Assembly (NCBI GenBank): GCA_018333955.1 | Contig: JAGXSD010000003.1 | Location: 1 to 45,045 of the forward strand | From: Erysipelotrichia bacterium | Lineage (GTDB): Bacteria; Bacillota_I; Bacilli_A; Erysipelotrichales; Erysipelotrichaceae | DNA length: 45,045 nt | Direction: 5' to 3' | Shown here: positions 19,068 to 27,207 of the stretch, piece by piece | Layout: each line of letters starts with the position of its first letter | How positions within the stretch are numbered: position 1 is the first letter of the stretch | Translations under genes and position numbers: made by a program | The notes under the pieces: model-generated | What the model was told of the DNA's origin: nothing | The model's input: only the letters and a program-made list of their open reading frames with translations | The model's database searches: none

Positions 19068-19824
19068 TGGAAACTATCATACCCATACAAAACGTTGTAA
19101 ACATGCGTATGGCACTGATGAAGAATATGTTTTAGCTGCAATCAAAGCGGGATATCATGAGCTTGCATTTACTGATCATGCACCGTGGAATTTGCTTGAA
19201 GGAGAGACTGATCGTATTCGAATGCATATGCGTGAAATGAGTGACTATGTGGCTTCAATTCGTTCATTGCAAGTTAAATATCAAGATCAGATTAAAATCC
19301 TTGTTGGTCTTGAAGCCGAATACTTTGAAGATCGATTAGAGGATCTTAAAGACTTAGTATCGACATATCAACTTGATGTGATTGTCTTAGGGAATCACTT
19401 TCATATCAAAGATCACAATGATACTTATTATGGAAATTACAAAGATTATCGCAATCTTTATCACGATTACCTTTCTGATTCAATCAAGGCAATGAGAAGT
19501 GGGGTGTACAAAATCTTTGCGCATCCAGACTTGTTCCTTAAAACCGCAAGTGTGATTAATAATTACACGATTGACATGATTCATACACTTTGTGATGTCG
19601 CATTAGAAACTGACACAATTATGGAATACAACCTAGGTGGCAAACGTTATCGTGATTATTATCCAAATGATACGTTTTGGAAGATTGTTGCACAGCGCGG
19701 ATGTAAGATTATTGTTGGGGTTGATGCTCATGATCCTAAGCATTTACTTGATGTGAAGATGATGAATGAGGCGCGAGAATTCTTAACAAAACTTAATGCG
19801 AACTTAATTACATCTTTAGATTAG
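19060..19824 (+). CDS. PHP-domain phosphoesterase (histidinol-phosphatase-like)
   Basis: 254 residues. Metal-binding PHP motifs: NYHTHTKRCKHA at the N-terminus, FTDHAP, GLEAEYF, LGNHFH, FAHPDLF and VGVDAHDP at the C-terminus. This is the HisJ/HisK arrangement for histidinol phosphate, but no his genes are nearby and many PHP relatives act on other phosphate esters, so the substrate is open. Overlaps truA by 8 nt, with AAGGAGG before the start. Confidence 0.8.
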   Translation: MINGNYHTHTKRCKHAYGTDEEYVLAAIKAGYHELAFTDHAPWNLLEGETDRIRMHMREMSDYVASIRSLQVKYQDQIKILVGLEAEYFEDRLEDLKDLVSTYQLDVIVLGNHFHIKDHNDTYYGNYKDYRNLYHDYLSDSIKAMRSGVYKIFAHPDLFLKTASVINNYTIDMIHTLCDVALETDTIMEYNLGGKRYRDYYPNDTFWKIVAQRGCKIIVGVDAHDPKHLLDVKMMNEAREFLTKLNANLITSLD

Positions 19825-19950
19825 AATTAAGGAAATGAAATTCATTATCGAATAACACTACAGCATAACTGCAATATAATATTAGACATAAATCAATGAT
19901 AAGTCTTTAAAACTGATGAAACAAACAAGCAAAGCTTTTAAATGTTTTGA

Positions 19951-19979
19951 TTGACTTTAGTGTCGATTTAAGATACTAT
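19951..19979 (+). promoter_or_regulatory. rplM-rpsI promoter
   Basis: TTGACT at 19951-19956, 17-nt spacer, TACTAT at 19974-19979. The 126 nt before it, after the PHP gene, show no gene or clear terminator. Confidence 0.8.
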
Positions 19980-19985
19980 TTTATA

Positions 19986-20037
19986 TGGCACTTTATGCCA
20001 AATGTAGCCCCGGAAACTACATCTGGATAGGAGAAAT
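19986..20037 (+). promoter_or_regulatory. L13-type ribosomal protein leader
   Basis: Two consecutive hairpins lie in the short 5' UTR: TGGCA 19986-19990 with TGCCA 19996-20000, and ATGTAG 20002-20007 with CTACAT 20017-20022. An AGGAG site follows at once. Position and hairpin arrangement suit the L13 leader known from low-GC Gram-positives, thought to be bound by L13. Recognition is from location and pairing, not from a covariance search. Confidence 0.6.
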
Positions 20038-20040
20038 ATT

Positions 20041-20478
20041 ATGCGCCAAACAACTATGGCCAAACCAAATGAAGTCGTTCGTCAATGGTATGTCGTTGAT
20101 GGAACTAACAAAACTTTAGGTCGTCTTGCTAGTGAAGTAGCAACTGTCTTACGTGGTAAACACAAACCAACCTATACTCCAAACGTGGATACAGGGGACT
20201 ATGTGATTGTGGTTAACGCTGATAAGATTGTCGTTACTGGAAACAAAGATGAAACGAAGAAGTATTACGCTCACTCCCAATACCCTGGAGGACTACGCGT
20301 ACGCACAACTAAAGTTATGCGTGAAAAATACACCGTTGAATGGGTAGAAAAAGCAATCAAAGGCATGTTGCCACACACTAAACTTGGTGATAAACAACGT
20401 ATGCATTTATTTGTTTACAAAGGACCAAATCATCCTCATGTTGCACAACAACCTGTTGAATTGGTCATTAAAGGATAG
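20041..20478 (+). CDS. rplM: 50S ribosomal protein L13
   Basis: Early-assembly large-subunit protein. 145 residues (MRQTTMAKPNEVVRQWYVVD), with GRLASEVATVLRGKHKPTYTPNVDTGDYV (residues 28-56) and GMLPHTKLGDKQ. AGGAG lies 6-8 nt upstream. Pairs with rpsI, 12 nt downstream, as in nearly all bacteria. Confidence 0.97.
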   Translation: MRQTTMAKPNEVVRQWYVVDGTNKTLGRLASEVATVLRGKHKPTYTPNVDTGDYVIVVNADKIVVTGNKDETKKYYAHSQYPGGLRVRTTKVMREKYTVEWVEKAIKGMLPHTKLGDKQRMHLFVYKGPNHPHVAQQPVELVIKG

Positions 20479-20490
20479 AAGGGAGACACT

Positions 20491-20898
20491 ATGGCTGCAA
20501 AGAAAAAACAAGTTGTCATGTACCACGGTACAGGACGTCGTAAATCATCCACAGCACGTGTGTATTTAACTCCAGGTACTGGAGAAATCACCGTTAATGG
20601 AAAAAGCTTAGACGACTATCTACCTTTAGAAACACTTCGCATGGTTGTTCGCTCACCACTTGAAACTACTGATACTTTAGGAGCTTTCAATGTGAACGTC
20701 AATGTGCAAGGTGGAGGATACACTGGGCAATCTGGTGCAATCCGTCATGGTATTTCACGTGCTTTACTTGTTGCGGGACCAGATTATCGTGCAGTATTAA
20801 AAGCTGCTGGATTCTTGACTCGTGATCCAAGACAAAAAGAACGTAAGAAATACGGACTCAAAGGCGCACGTCGTGCACCACAATTCTCCAAACGTTAA
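20491..20898 (+). CDS. rpsI: 30S ribosomal protein S9
   Basis: Its C-terminal tail reaches the P-site tRNA. 135 residues: [39 protein letters not shown] and the ending [16 protein letters not shown] are all typical. GGGAG site upstream. Followed by an intrinsic terminator. Confidence 0.97.
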   Translation: MAAKKKQVVMYHGTGRRKSSTARVYLTPGTGEITVNGKSLDDYLPLETLRMVVRSPLETTDTLGAFNVNVNVQGGGYTGQSGAIRHGISRALLVAGPDYRAVLKAAGFLTRDPRQKERKKYGLKGARRAPQFSKR

Positions 20899-20918
20899 TT
20901 CAATCTTTGGAAACAATC

Positions 20919-20946
20919 AAACTCTCAGACTTGTCTGGGAGTTTTT
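20919..20946 (+). terminator. Terminator after rpsI
   Basis: AAACTCTCAGAC (20919-20930) pairs with GTCTGGGAGTTT (20933-20944) with one wobble, followed by a T-run. The next 126 nt show nothing beyond the tRNA promoter. Confidence 0.88.
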
Positions 20947-21072
20947 CTTATGTCACCCTTAGAAAACCATTAATAAAACGAAGCTGTAGAAACAGTAGAA
21001 ACACGGTTAGAATTTTCAGAACTTAATGATGTGATTTATCTTAAAAATTATCAAAAAAACATTCATTATTGG

Positions 21073-21101
21073 TTGACACTCCTAGGTGTAAATGGTATAT
21101 T
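21073..21101 (+). promoter_or_regulatory. tRNA-Ile/tRNA-Ala promoter
   Basis: TTGACA at 21073-21078, 17-nt spacer, TATATT at 21096-21101; starts about 16 nt before the tRNA-Ile gene. Confidence 0.8.
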
Positions 21102-21123
21102 TATTAGGCATTCAGCAAATGTT

Positions 21124-21200
<77 letters not shown>

Positions 21201-21218
21201 TAATTTTGAATGTTCTAT

Positions 21219-21294
21219 GGGGTTTTAGCTCAGCTGGGAGAGCGCCTGCTTTGCACGCAGGAGGTCATCGGTTCGATCCCGATAAGCTCCACCA
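21219..21294 (+). tRNA. tRNA-Ala (anticodon TGC)
   Basis: Acceptor GGGGTTT pairs with AAGCTCC, giving the G3-U70 wobble that identifies alanine tRNAs. Anticodon loop contains TTTGCAC. CCA is encoded. Lies 18 nt after tRNA-Ile in the same transcript. Confidence 0.95.
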
Positions 21295-21306
21295 TAAGAA
21301 AACTAG

Positions 21307-21337
21307 ACGCGATGGAATCCCCATCGCGTTATTTTTT
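21307..21337 (+). terminator. Terminator after tRNA-Ala
   Basis: ACGCGATGG (21307-21315) pairs with CCATCGCGT (21321-21329), then a run of seven T. The RBS of the MATE gene follows immediately, so that gene has its own promoter elsewhere or relies on read-through. Confidence 0.92.
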
Positions 21338-21348
21338 TGGAGGCATCT

Positions 21349-22710
21349 ATGTTTAAACGATTCATTGCTCCAAGTGCATTTTACAAAAACGTCCTCATTG
21401 TGGCGATTCCTTTTATGTTGCAACAACTTATCACATCATCTCTCAATTTAGTTGATAATTTGATGGTTGGACAACTTGGAGGGATTGCGCTTGGTGGAGT
21501 AGCCATTACGAATCGTTTCTTCATGGTCGCGATATTTGCGACCTTTGGAATTACTGGTGCAGCATCCATTTTTATTGCACAATACTTTGGTGCAAAGGAT
21601 GAAGAGAACATCAAACAAGCCTTCCGTTACTCACTTACAAGTGTTTATATTGTATTGATTCCGTTTATCTTACTAGGTTTATTTGTTCCTCAAACAGTTT
21701 TAGGATTCTTTAGTAGTGATCCCGCAATACTTCAAGCAGGAAGTGAATATATAAGAATTGTAGCTTTTGCATTTCTTCCTTTAGGGATCACATTCTCGCT
21801 TGCGAGTGCGATGCGCTCAGTAGGGGAAACTAAAATTCCTTTGTGGATTAGTATTGTAGCGGTATCCATGAATGCAATCTTAAACTACATCTTAATCTTT
21901 GGACATTTGGGATTTCCTCGTCTTGGGATTGCAGGGGCAGCATATGCGACGGTCATCTCCAGAACTTTTGAGATGATTGCCTTACTCATCTCATTAAAGA
22001 TTAAACACTTCTCATTTAGTACTAAAGTTAACGAGGTGTTTCATATTTCGGCTTACAATCTAAAAACAATTACCATTAAAGCACTTCCACTCACAATCAA
22101 TGAATTTTTATGGGCTGGGGGTATGGCAACATTATTTAGACTTTATGCTACACGTGGTAGTGAAGTCATCTCAGGGATGTCTATTGCTTCCACGACTGCA
22201 GACTTATTCTTTGTATTGTTTGGGGGTATGGCAGTCGCAACGACCGTCATGATCTCTCAACCATTAGGGGCTAATGAACTTGAAGAAGCACGAAATCGTG
22301 GTTATTATATGCTTGGATTTAGTGTTGTACTTGCATTACTCTTAGGAAGTATCATGTTCTTCTCATCCATGATTGTGCCACAGTTTTATCAAGTGACTCA
22401 AGCAGAGCGTGACATTGCCTCCACAGTCTTAAGAGTGATGTCAGTTATGTTTGTCATTTACATGAGTAATGCGGAATGTTACTTTATCTTACGAGCGGGT
22501 GGTGATATGAAATCAACACTCATCATGGATTCTGTCTTCATGTGGTTAGTGAATGTTCCTGCAGTGTTTGTCGCAGCAACCTTCACTTCGTGGCCAATAT
22601 TGGCGATATATTTAGTGGGTCAATCTACGGATTTTCTTAAATTATTGATTTCATATGCTTTAGTTAAGAAGGAAAAATGGGTCAAAAATCTAACACTTCA
22701 AAACACTTAA
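21349..22710 (+). CDS. MATE family efflux transporter
   Basis: 453 residues from ATG 21349 behind GGAGG. About twelve hydrophobic segments in two homologous halves (IAIPFMLQQLITSSLNLVDNLMVG begins the first, near residue 19; the second begins near TIKALPLTINEFLWAGG). Family features: NLVDNLMVGQLGG and GAASIFIAQYFGAKD. MATE proteins export cationic drugs or metabolites in exchange for Na+ or H+. Substrate not predictable. No promoter is seen between the tRNA terminator and the start. Confidence 0.9.
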   Translation: MFKRFIAPSAFYKNVLIVAIPFMLQQLITSSLNLVDNLMVGQLGGIALGGVAITNRFFMVAIFATFGITGAASIFIAQYFGAKDEENIKQAFRYSLTSVYIVLIPFILLGLFVPQTVLGFFSSDPAILQAGSEYIRIVAFAFLPLGITFSLASAMRSVGETKIPLWISIVAVSMNAILNYILIFGHLGFPRLGIAGAAYATVISRTFEMIALLISLKIKHFSFSTKVNEVFHISAYNLKTITIKALPLTINEFLWAGGMATLFRLYATRGSEVISGMSIASTTADLFFVLFGGMAVATTVMISQPLGANELEEARNRGYYMLGFSVVLALLLGSIMFFSSMIVPQFYQVTQAERDIASTVLRVMSVMFVIYMSNAECYFILRAGGDMKSTLIMDSVFMWLVNVPAVFVAATFTSWPILAIYLVGQSTDFLKLLISYALVKKEKWVKNLTLQNT

Positions 22711-22737
22711 TTTGGTGACTTTTAGTTCAAAAAAGTG

Positions 22738-22766
22738 TTGCAAAGTGCTTATGGGTATGTTATATT
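22738..22766 (+). promoter_or_regulatory. tRNA-Asn/tRNA-Glu promoter
   Basis: TTGCAA at 22738-22743, 17-nt spacer, TATATT at 22761-22766. Confidence 0.75.
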
Positions 22767-22778
22767 TTATAAGCACTT

Positions 22779-22854
22779 GCCTGAATAGCTCAGTAGGTAG
22801 AGCAACCGGCTGTTAACCGGTTGGTCACAGGTTCGAGTCCTGTTTCAGGCGCCA
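22779..22854 (+). tRNA. tRNA-Asn (anticodon GTT)
   Basis: Acceptor GCCTGAA/TTCAGGC with G discriminator and encoded CCA. Anticodon stem ACCGG / CCGGT around loop CTGTTAA gives GTT. 76 nt. Confidence 0.95.
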
Positions 22855-22861
22855 TTTAAAT

Positions 22862-22938
22862 GGCCCGTTGGAGAAGCGGCTTAACTCACATGCCTTTCAC
22901 GCATGCATTCACGGGTTCGAATCCCGTACGGGTCACCA
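22862..22938 (+). tRNA. tRNA-Glu (anticodon TTC)
   Basis: Acceptor GGCCCGT/ACGGGTC, anticodon stem TGCCT.../GCATG region with loop CTTTCAC reading TTC, T-arm ACGGGTTCGAATCCCGT, CCA encoded. Lies 7 nt after tRNA-Asn, same transcript. Confidence 0.92.
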
Positions 22939-22950
22939 ATTGCCAATCTA

Positions 22951-22972
22951 AACACCTTAGGGTGTTTTTTTT
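22951..22972 (+). terminator. Terminator after tRNA-Glu
   Basis: AACACC (22951-22956), TTAG loop, GGTGTT (22961-22966), followed by T-run. Confidence 0.9.
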
Positions 22973-23079
22973 GTGCATGCGTGAAATCTAAAGAAAGTTA
23001 TAGATTATTTTATGTAACTCACTATCAATTTCTTCATCAATTGTAACTCGTGATATACTAAGACCAATGAGGTCATGAT

Positions 23080-23994
23080 ATGAAAGCAATCATTCAAAAA
23101 CAATATGGAGACGAGAATACACTTGAAAACGTCAAAGTAGACGACTTACAAATCACAAAGCCAAATCAAATCTTGGTGGATGTCCATTATGCCAATATTG
23201 GTGCTGGGGATAAAAACATTAACACTTTAAGTCAACCTTGGTTTCTGCAACTCATGATTAGATTAGTATTTGGCTGGAACAAACCTAAAGCTAGTATTCG
23301 AGGAATCAGTGGAAGTGGAATTGTGAAAGCTATTGGTTCACAAGTCAATGCATTTCAAATTGGAGATCATGTCAACTTCATCAACTCAATGAAGGCTGGA
23401 GTGCTTGCGGATCAAGTGCTTCTTAGTGATAAATCAATCATTTCAAAAGTGAATCCAGCCACTTCACTAGAGGATGCTGCATGTATTCCATTTGGATTGT
23501 TGAGTGCCTATCATTTTATCAATGAAAACTCAATTCAAGTGGGTGATGATGTTTATATTTATGGTGCAAGTGGAGCTGTAGGCAGTGCAGCCTTAAGTTT
23601 GGCAACTCATTGTGGTGCAAAGGTCGTGGCGATCGCAAGTGCTAAACATCATCCACATTTATCTAAGCTTAATCCTTACAAACTTATTGATTATCAGACT
23701 CAAAATCCTTTTGATATACAAGATAGATTTGATATTGTGTTTGATGGAGTGGGCAAGATTAAGAAGAACCAAGTTAAGAGATTGTTGAAACCAACAGGGA
23801 AATTTCTAACTATTAAATCTCCCACAAAGGAAGATCGCCAAAGATTAAGTCATCTGAATACATTATTAAGTGAATCAAAAATAAAAGTGATCATTGATCA
23901 GATTTATGATTTTGATGATTTTAGACAAGCCCATGCTCATGTCTATGCAGGTCATAAAACGGGGAATGTTCTTATTAAGATTAAGAAAGGCTAG
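23080..23994 (+). CDS. Zinc-independent MDR oxidoreductase (quinone-reductase-like)
   Basis: 304 residues of the medium-chain dehydrogenase/reductase superfamily. N-terminal GroES-like half (RGISGSGIVKAIGSQVNAFQIGDHV), then a Rossmann half with VYIYGASGAVGSAALSLA near residue 157, which binds NADPH. The catalytic-zinc Cys/His pattern of alcohol dehydrogenases is missing, pointing to NADPH:quinone reductase-like enzymes. An extended -10 (TGATATACT at 23051-23059) and a GAGGT site precede it. Likely co-transcribed with the kinase-like gene 11 nt later. Substrate unknown. Confidence 0.8.
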   Translation: MKAIIQKQYGDENTLENVKVDDLQITKPNQILVDVHYANIGAGDKNINTLSQPWFLQLMIRLVFGWNKPKASIRGISGSGIVKAIGSQVNAFQIGDHVNFINSMKAGVLADQVLLSDKSIISKVNPATSLEDAACIPFGLLSAYHFINENSIQVGDDVYIYGASGAVGSAALSLATHCGAKVVAIASAKHHPHLSKLNPYKLIDYQTQNPFDIQDRFDIVFDGVGKIKKNQVKRLLKPTGKFLTIKSPTKEDRQRLSHLNTLLSESKIKVIIDQIYDFDDFRQAHAHVYAGHKTGNVLIKIKKG

Positions 23995-24005
23995 AAACTA
24001 ATCAA

Positions 24006-24746
24006 ATGATAAATCAAGAGAACTTCGTGCTTGTTGGTCAAGGAAAAGTCGCTGCCATTGTGAGTGATGGACTCTATGCTTATAAAATCTATGAGCCATG
24101 GATGCCTATTGAGCACATTTTAAAAGAAGAAAGAATCCTTAAAGAAGTCAAAGCAAAGACAGATTTAAATGTAGTTGATTGCGAATGGCTCAATGATCAA
24201 AAGATGCTTAAAATGACACTGATTAAAGGCAAAACGCTCGCAGAGATGATGAGAAAAGAAAAGTATCAATTTGGGATAGAAACACTGATTCAATGTCAAA
24301 CTGAAGTTTATCGCTATCAAGACTTAAATCTTGAGGATGCCTTTGAAAGTTTTAGATATACTATCACTACATCATCTCTGAATGATGATATTAAACTTAA
24401 AGCTTTGGCATCTTTATCCACGATTAAGAAAGAATATCATTTGTGCCACTTTGATATGCATCTAGAAAATATTATGATGAGAGCAGAAACTCCTGTTATT
24501 ATTGATTGGGCGAATGCAAAGTGTGGAAATCCAGTGATGGATATCGCAAGAACCTATATCATCATGCTTCAATATGTCAAACGAAAAGCAAACATTTATC
24601 TTAGACATATTTCAAGGATGATGAACTACGAAGTGGATGAGGTACTAAAGGCTGTTCCTTTAATGGCAGCACTTCGAATGCTAGAACATGACACTTCACC
24701 ATTTCATGAGAAGTTGCATCAATTAATAAATAATGAACACCATTAA
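24006..24746 (+). CDS. APH/choline-kinase-fold phosphotransferase
   Basis: 246 residues. The catalytic loop HFDMHLENIM (HxDxxxxN) and the metal motif VIIDWANAKCGNPVMDIART place it in the aminoglycoside phosphotransferase / choline kinase fold. N-terminal lobe is reduced; a glycine-rich LVGQGKVAAIV replaces a longer P-loop. Fold relatives phosphorylate antibiotics, choline or sugars; resistance is not implied. No convincing Shine-Dalgarno sequence; probably coupled to the upstream oxidoreductase. An intrinsic terminator overlaps its end. Confidence 0.75.
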   Translation: MINQENFVLVGQGKVAAIVSDGLYAYKIYEPWMPIEHILKEERILKEVKAKTDLNVVDCEWLNDQKMLKMTLIKGKTLAEMMRKEKYQFGIETLIQCQTEVYRYQDLNLEDAFESFRYTITTSSLNDDIKLKALASLSTIKKEYHLCHFDMHLENIMMRAETPVIIDWANAKCGNPVMDIARTYIIMLQYVKRKANIYLRHISRMMNYEVDEVLKAVPLMAALRMLEHDTSPFHEKLHQLINNEHH

Positions 24747-24768
24747 ACTAAGAGCAATCTTAGTTTTT
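24746..24768 (+). terminator. Terminator after the kinase-like gene
   Basis: AACTAAGA (24746-24753), GCAA loop, TCTTAGTT (24758-24765) and T-run. It begins in the last base of the stop codon. Confidence 0.88.
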
Positions 24769-24797
24769 TAATGGCATGTTAAATATTTCTCTTAATA

Positions 24798-24813
24798 TGT
24801 GATTTAAATCACA
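24798..24813. promoter_or_regulatory. Palindromic operator (Rex- or Crp/Fnr-like) before hydCBA
   Basis: TGTGATTTAAATCACA is a perfect 16-bp palindrome. With flanking bases it differs from the Gram-positive Rex box (TTGTGA...TCACAA) at few positions, and it also fits TGTGA-N6-TCACA of the Crp/Fnr family. It overlaps where the -35 of the hydC promoter should be (candidate -10 TATGAT or GATAAT at 24817-24830). Overlap with -35 favours repression, and a hydrogenase recycling NADH favours Rex, but neither regulator gene is visible. Confidence 0.65.
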
Positions 24814-24866
24814 AAATATGATATGATAATGTCAGAAATGATTTTGATGTGAAAGAAGGTGAAGTT

Positions 24867-25382
24867 ATGAATATTCAAGATGTCTTGGATACTTCTTCAC
24901 TTGATCCTAACAAGTTATCTGAACTTGATAGTTTCATTGAACAATGTGAAAATCCAAAGCACGAACAATTAATCCACGTCCTGCATAAAGCTCAACATCT
25001 TTTTGGCTATTTGCCTCCCAACCTACAACGTCATATCGCATTAAAACTTCATTGCTCGAGTGCACAGGTGAATGGAGTCGTGACATTTTACTCGTTCTTT
25101 AATGAGAATAAAATGGGCGAGTTCACTATCAGTGTGTGTATGGGGACTGCGTGTTTTGTGAAAGGATCAGATAAGGTTTTAGATTTGATCTATAAAGAAA
25201 CAGGTGCAAGTAAAGATATTATGTCAGAAGATGGATTATTTAGTGTGAAAGATGTACGTTGTATCGGTGCTTGTGGTTTAGCACCTGTACTTTCAGTGAA
25301 CGAAAAAGTCTTTGGCCATGTCGAAGCGAAAAATGTCAAATCCATCGTTGACGTCTATAGGAAAAATCATGTCAAGAATTAA
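24867..25382 (+). CDS. hydC: NAD-linked [FeFe]-hydrogenase gamma subunit HydC (NuoE-like)
   Basis: 171 residues with a thioredoxin-like [2Fe-2S] fold. Ligands are Cys91 and Cys96 (CMGTACFVKGS) and Cys132 and Cys136 (RCIGACGLAPV). The N-terminal helical part (HKAQHLFGYLPPNLQRHIA) is typical of NuoE. In trimeric hydrogenases this subunit carries electrons next to the FMN subunit. ATG 24867 is chosen over an upstream GTG because GAAGGTG lies 6 nt before it. Overlaps hydB by 14 nt. First gene of the hydCBA operon. Confidence 0.9.
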   Translation: MNIQDVLDTSSLDPNKLSELDSFIEQCENPKHEQLIHVLHKAQHLFGYLPPNLQRHIALKLHCSSAQVNGVVTFYSFFNENKMGEFTISVCMGTACFVKGSDKVLDLIYKETGASKDIMSEDGLFSVKDVRCIGACGLAPVLSVNEKVFGHVEAKNVKSIVDVYRKNHVKN

Positions 25383-27195
25383 GTCTATAGAGTCATTTAA
25401 TACTTTTCAAACTCTTCTTAAACCACGTGAAGATGTAAGATTGAAACTTTTTATGTGTGCTGGCACATCATGTTTATCTTCAGAAGCAGATATCATGATT
25501 CAAATGTTTCAAAAGCTGTGTGAGGAGCATAATTTATCACACCAATGTGCCATTATTAAAACTGGTTGTTTTGGATTTTGTGGTCAAGGCCCTATCTTAA
25601 GAATTGAACCAGGAGATTATCATTATGTTCAAGTGAAGGTTGAAGATGTCGATGAGATTTTCAATGAACATATCCTTAACAAGAGAATTGTAAAGCGATT
25701 ACTATATCGTAATCCACACAGTGATGAAATCTCCATTGATGCATCAAGTATGGATTTCTATCAAAAGCAACATCGCATTGCATTAAAGAACTGCGGTCAC
25801 ATTGATCCAGAGATTATCGATGAATATATTGCCAATGGAGGGTACACCGCATTAGCAAAAGCATTAAGTGAAATGACTCCTTTTGAAGTCATCTCGTGTG
25901 TTAATGAATCTGGATTAAGAGGTCGTGGTGGTGGAGGATTCTCCACTGGAGTTAAATGGGAAGTTGCATTCTTAGAAGAAACGAATGAGAAATATATAAT
26001 TTGTAATGCGGATGAAGGTGATCCAGGAGCGTTTATGGATCGTGCTATTTGTGAAGGTGATCCTCATAGTATCATCGAGGGCATGATCATTGCTGCTTAT
26101 GCGACTAAAGCGACCCGTGGGTTTATCTACATTCGTGCGGAGTATGCTCTCGCAACTCAACGCCTTCAAATTGCGATTGATCAAGCACGAGCATATGGCC
26201 TATTAGGAACAAATATCTTAGGCACACTCATGTCATTTGATATTTCAATCAAAATTGGTGCCGGAGCATTTGTGTGTGGTGAAGAAACAGCGCTTATTCG
26301 ATCAATCGAAGGTGGACGAGGTGAACCAAGAAATAAACCTCCATATCCTTCAGTGAGTGGATATCATCATAAACCTACGGTTGTGAATAATGTGGAAACC
26401 TTAGCGAATGTTCCAAATATTATTTTGAAAGGTAGTAAATGGTTTAGAGATATTGGGACTTCAACTTCACCTGGTACTAAAGTCTTTGCGCTTGCGGGAC
26501 ATGTTAGAAATATTGGTTTAGTGGAAGTTCCGATGGGCACAACCTTTAGAGAAATCATCTATGATATTGGAGGAGGGCATCCTCAAAATCGTCTAATTAA
26601 AGCCATTCAAATTGGTGGACCAAGTGGTGGTGTCATTACTGAACCATATTTTGATACGCCGATTGATTATGAGTCCTTAAAAGCTATTGGGGCTATGATG
26701 GGGAGTGGCGGTATGATTGTTATGGATGAAGATTCAGATATGGTGGAAGTTGCGAAGTTCTATCTTGATTTCACTCAAGATGAATCATGTGGACAATGTA
26801 CCCCATGTCGTATTGGAACCAAACGTATGCTAGAAATCCTTGAGCGACTCACTTCAATGCAAGGCAGCATTGAAGATCTAGAAAGCTTACGCTCACTTGG
26901 AGAAATCATTAAATGGTCTTCACTGTGTGGACTTGGACAAACAGCCCCAAACCCAGTGTTGTCAACACTCACTCACTTCAGAAAAGAATATGAAGCCTAT
27001 GCCTATCGCACTAAGAAGAAAGCTTACAGTATTGATCCAGCTAAATGTATTGGGTGTACTAAATGTGCACGTAGTTGCCCAGTCACTTGTATAGAAGGTA
27101 AAGTGAAGCAACTTCATGTGATTGATGAATCGTTATGTATTGCTTGTGGTGCATGCTTCACTGCATGTCCAGTCAATGCAATCATTCGACCTTAG
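25369..27195 (+). CDS. hydB: NAD-linked [FeFe]-hydrogenase beta subunit HydB (NuoF-like)
   Basis: 608 residues. N-terminal thioredoxin-like [2Fe-2S] domain (Cys30, 35, 67, 71); then the NuoF core binding NAD(H) and FMN, with GLRGRGGGGFSTGVKW and YIICNADEGDPGAFMDR; an SLBB segment; the 4Fe-4S site SCGQCTPCRIGT; and two C-terminal ferredoxin clusters (CIGCTKCARSCP and CIACGACFTACP). This order matches HydB of Thermotoga-type bifurcating hydrogenases. ATG 25369 lies inside the end of hydC, behind TAGGA. hydA follows after 12 nt. Confidence 0.92.
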   Translation: MSRIKSIESFNTFQTLLKPREDVRLKLFMCAGTSCLSSEADIMIQMFQKLCEEHNLSHQCAIIKTGCFGFCGQGPILRIEPGDYHYVQVKVEDVDEIFNEHILNKRIVKRLLYRNPHSDEISIDASSMDFYQKQHRIALKNCGHIDPEIIDEYIANGGYTALAKALSEMTPFEVISCVNESGLRGRGGGGFSTGVKWEVAFLEETNEKYIICNADEGDPGAFMDRAICEGDPHSIIEGMIIAAYATKATRGFIYIRAEYALATQRLQIAIDQARAYGLLGTNILGTLMSFDISIKIGAGAFVCGEETALIRSIEGGRGEPRNKPPYPSVSGYHHKPTVVNNVETLANVPNIILKGSKWFRDIGTSTSPGTKVFALAGHVRNIGLVEVPMGTTFREIIYDIGGGHPQNRLIKAIQIGGPSGGVITEPYFDTPIDYESLKAIGAMMGSGGMIVMDEDSDMVEVAKFYLDFTQDESCGQCTPCRIGTKRMLEILERLTSMQGSIEDLESLRSLGEIIKWSSLCGLGQTAPNPVLSTLTHFRKEYEAYAYRTKKKAYSIDPAKCIGCTKCARSCPVTCIEGKVKQLHVIDESLCIACGACFTACPVNAIIRP

Positions 27196-27207
27196 GAGGT
27201 GAAAGAT

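Noticed and set aside
14905-19824. Possible use of TGA as tryptophan (mycoplasma code)
   Set aside because: TGA acts as stop in several tight overlaps (ecfA1, livH, livM, adk), and conserved Trp are encoded by TGG.
19060-19824. hisK/hisJ assignment for histidine synthesis
   Set aside because: PHP motifs fit, but no histidine genes are nearby and the family has varied substrates.
24006-24746. Aminoglycoside resistance gene
   Set aside because: The fold is right, but the family is broad and the substrate cannot be deduced from the catalytic motifs.
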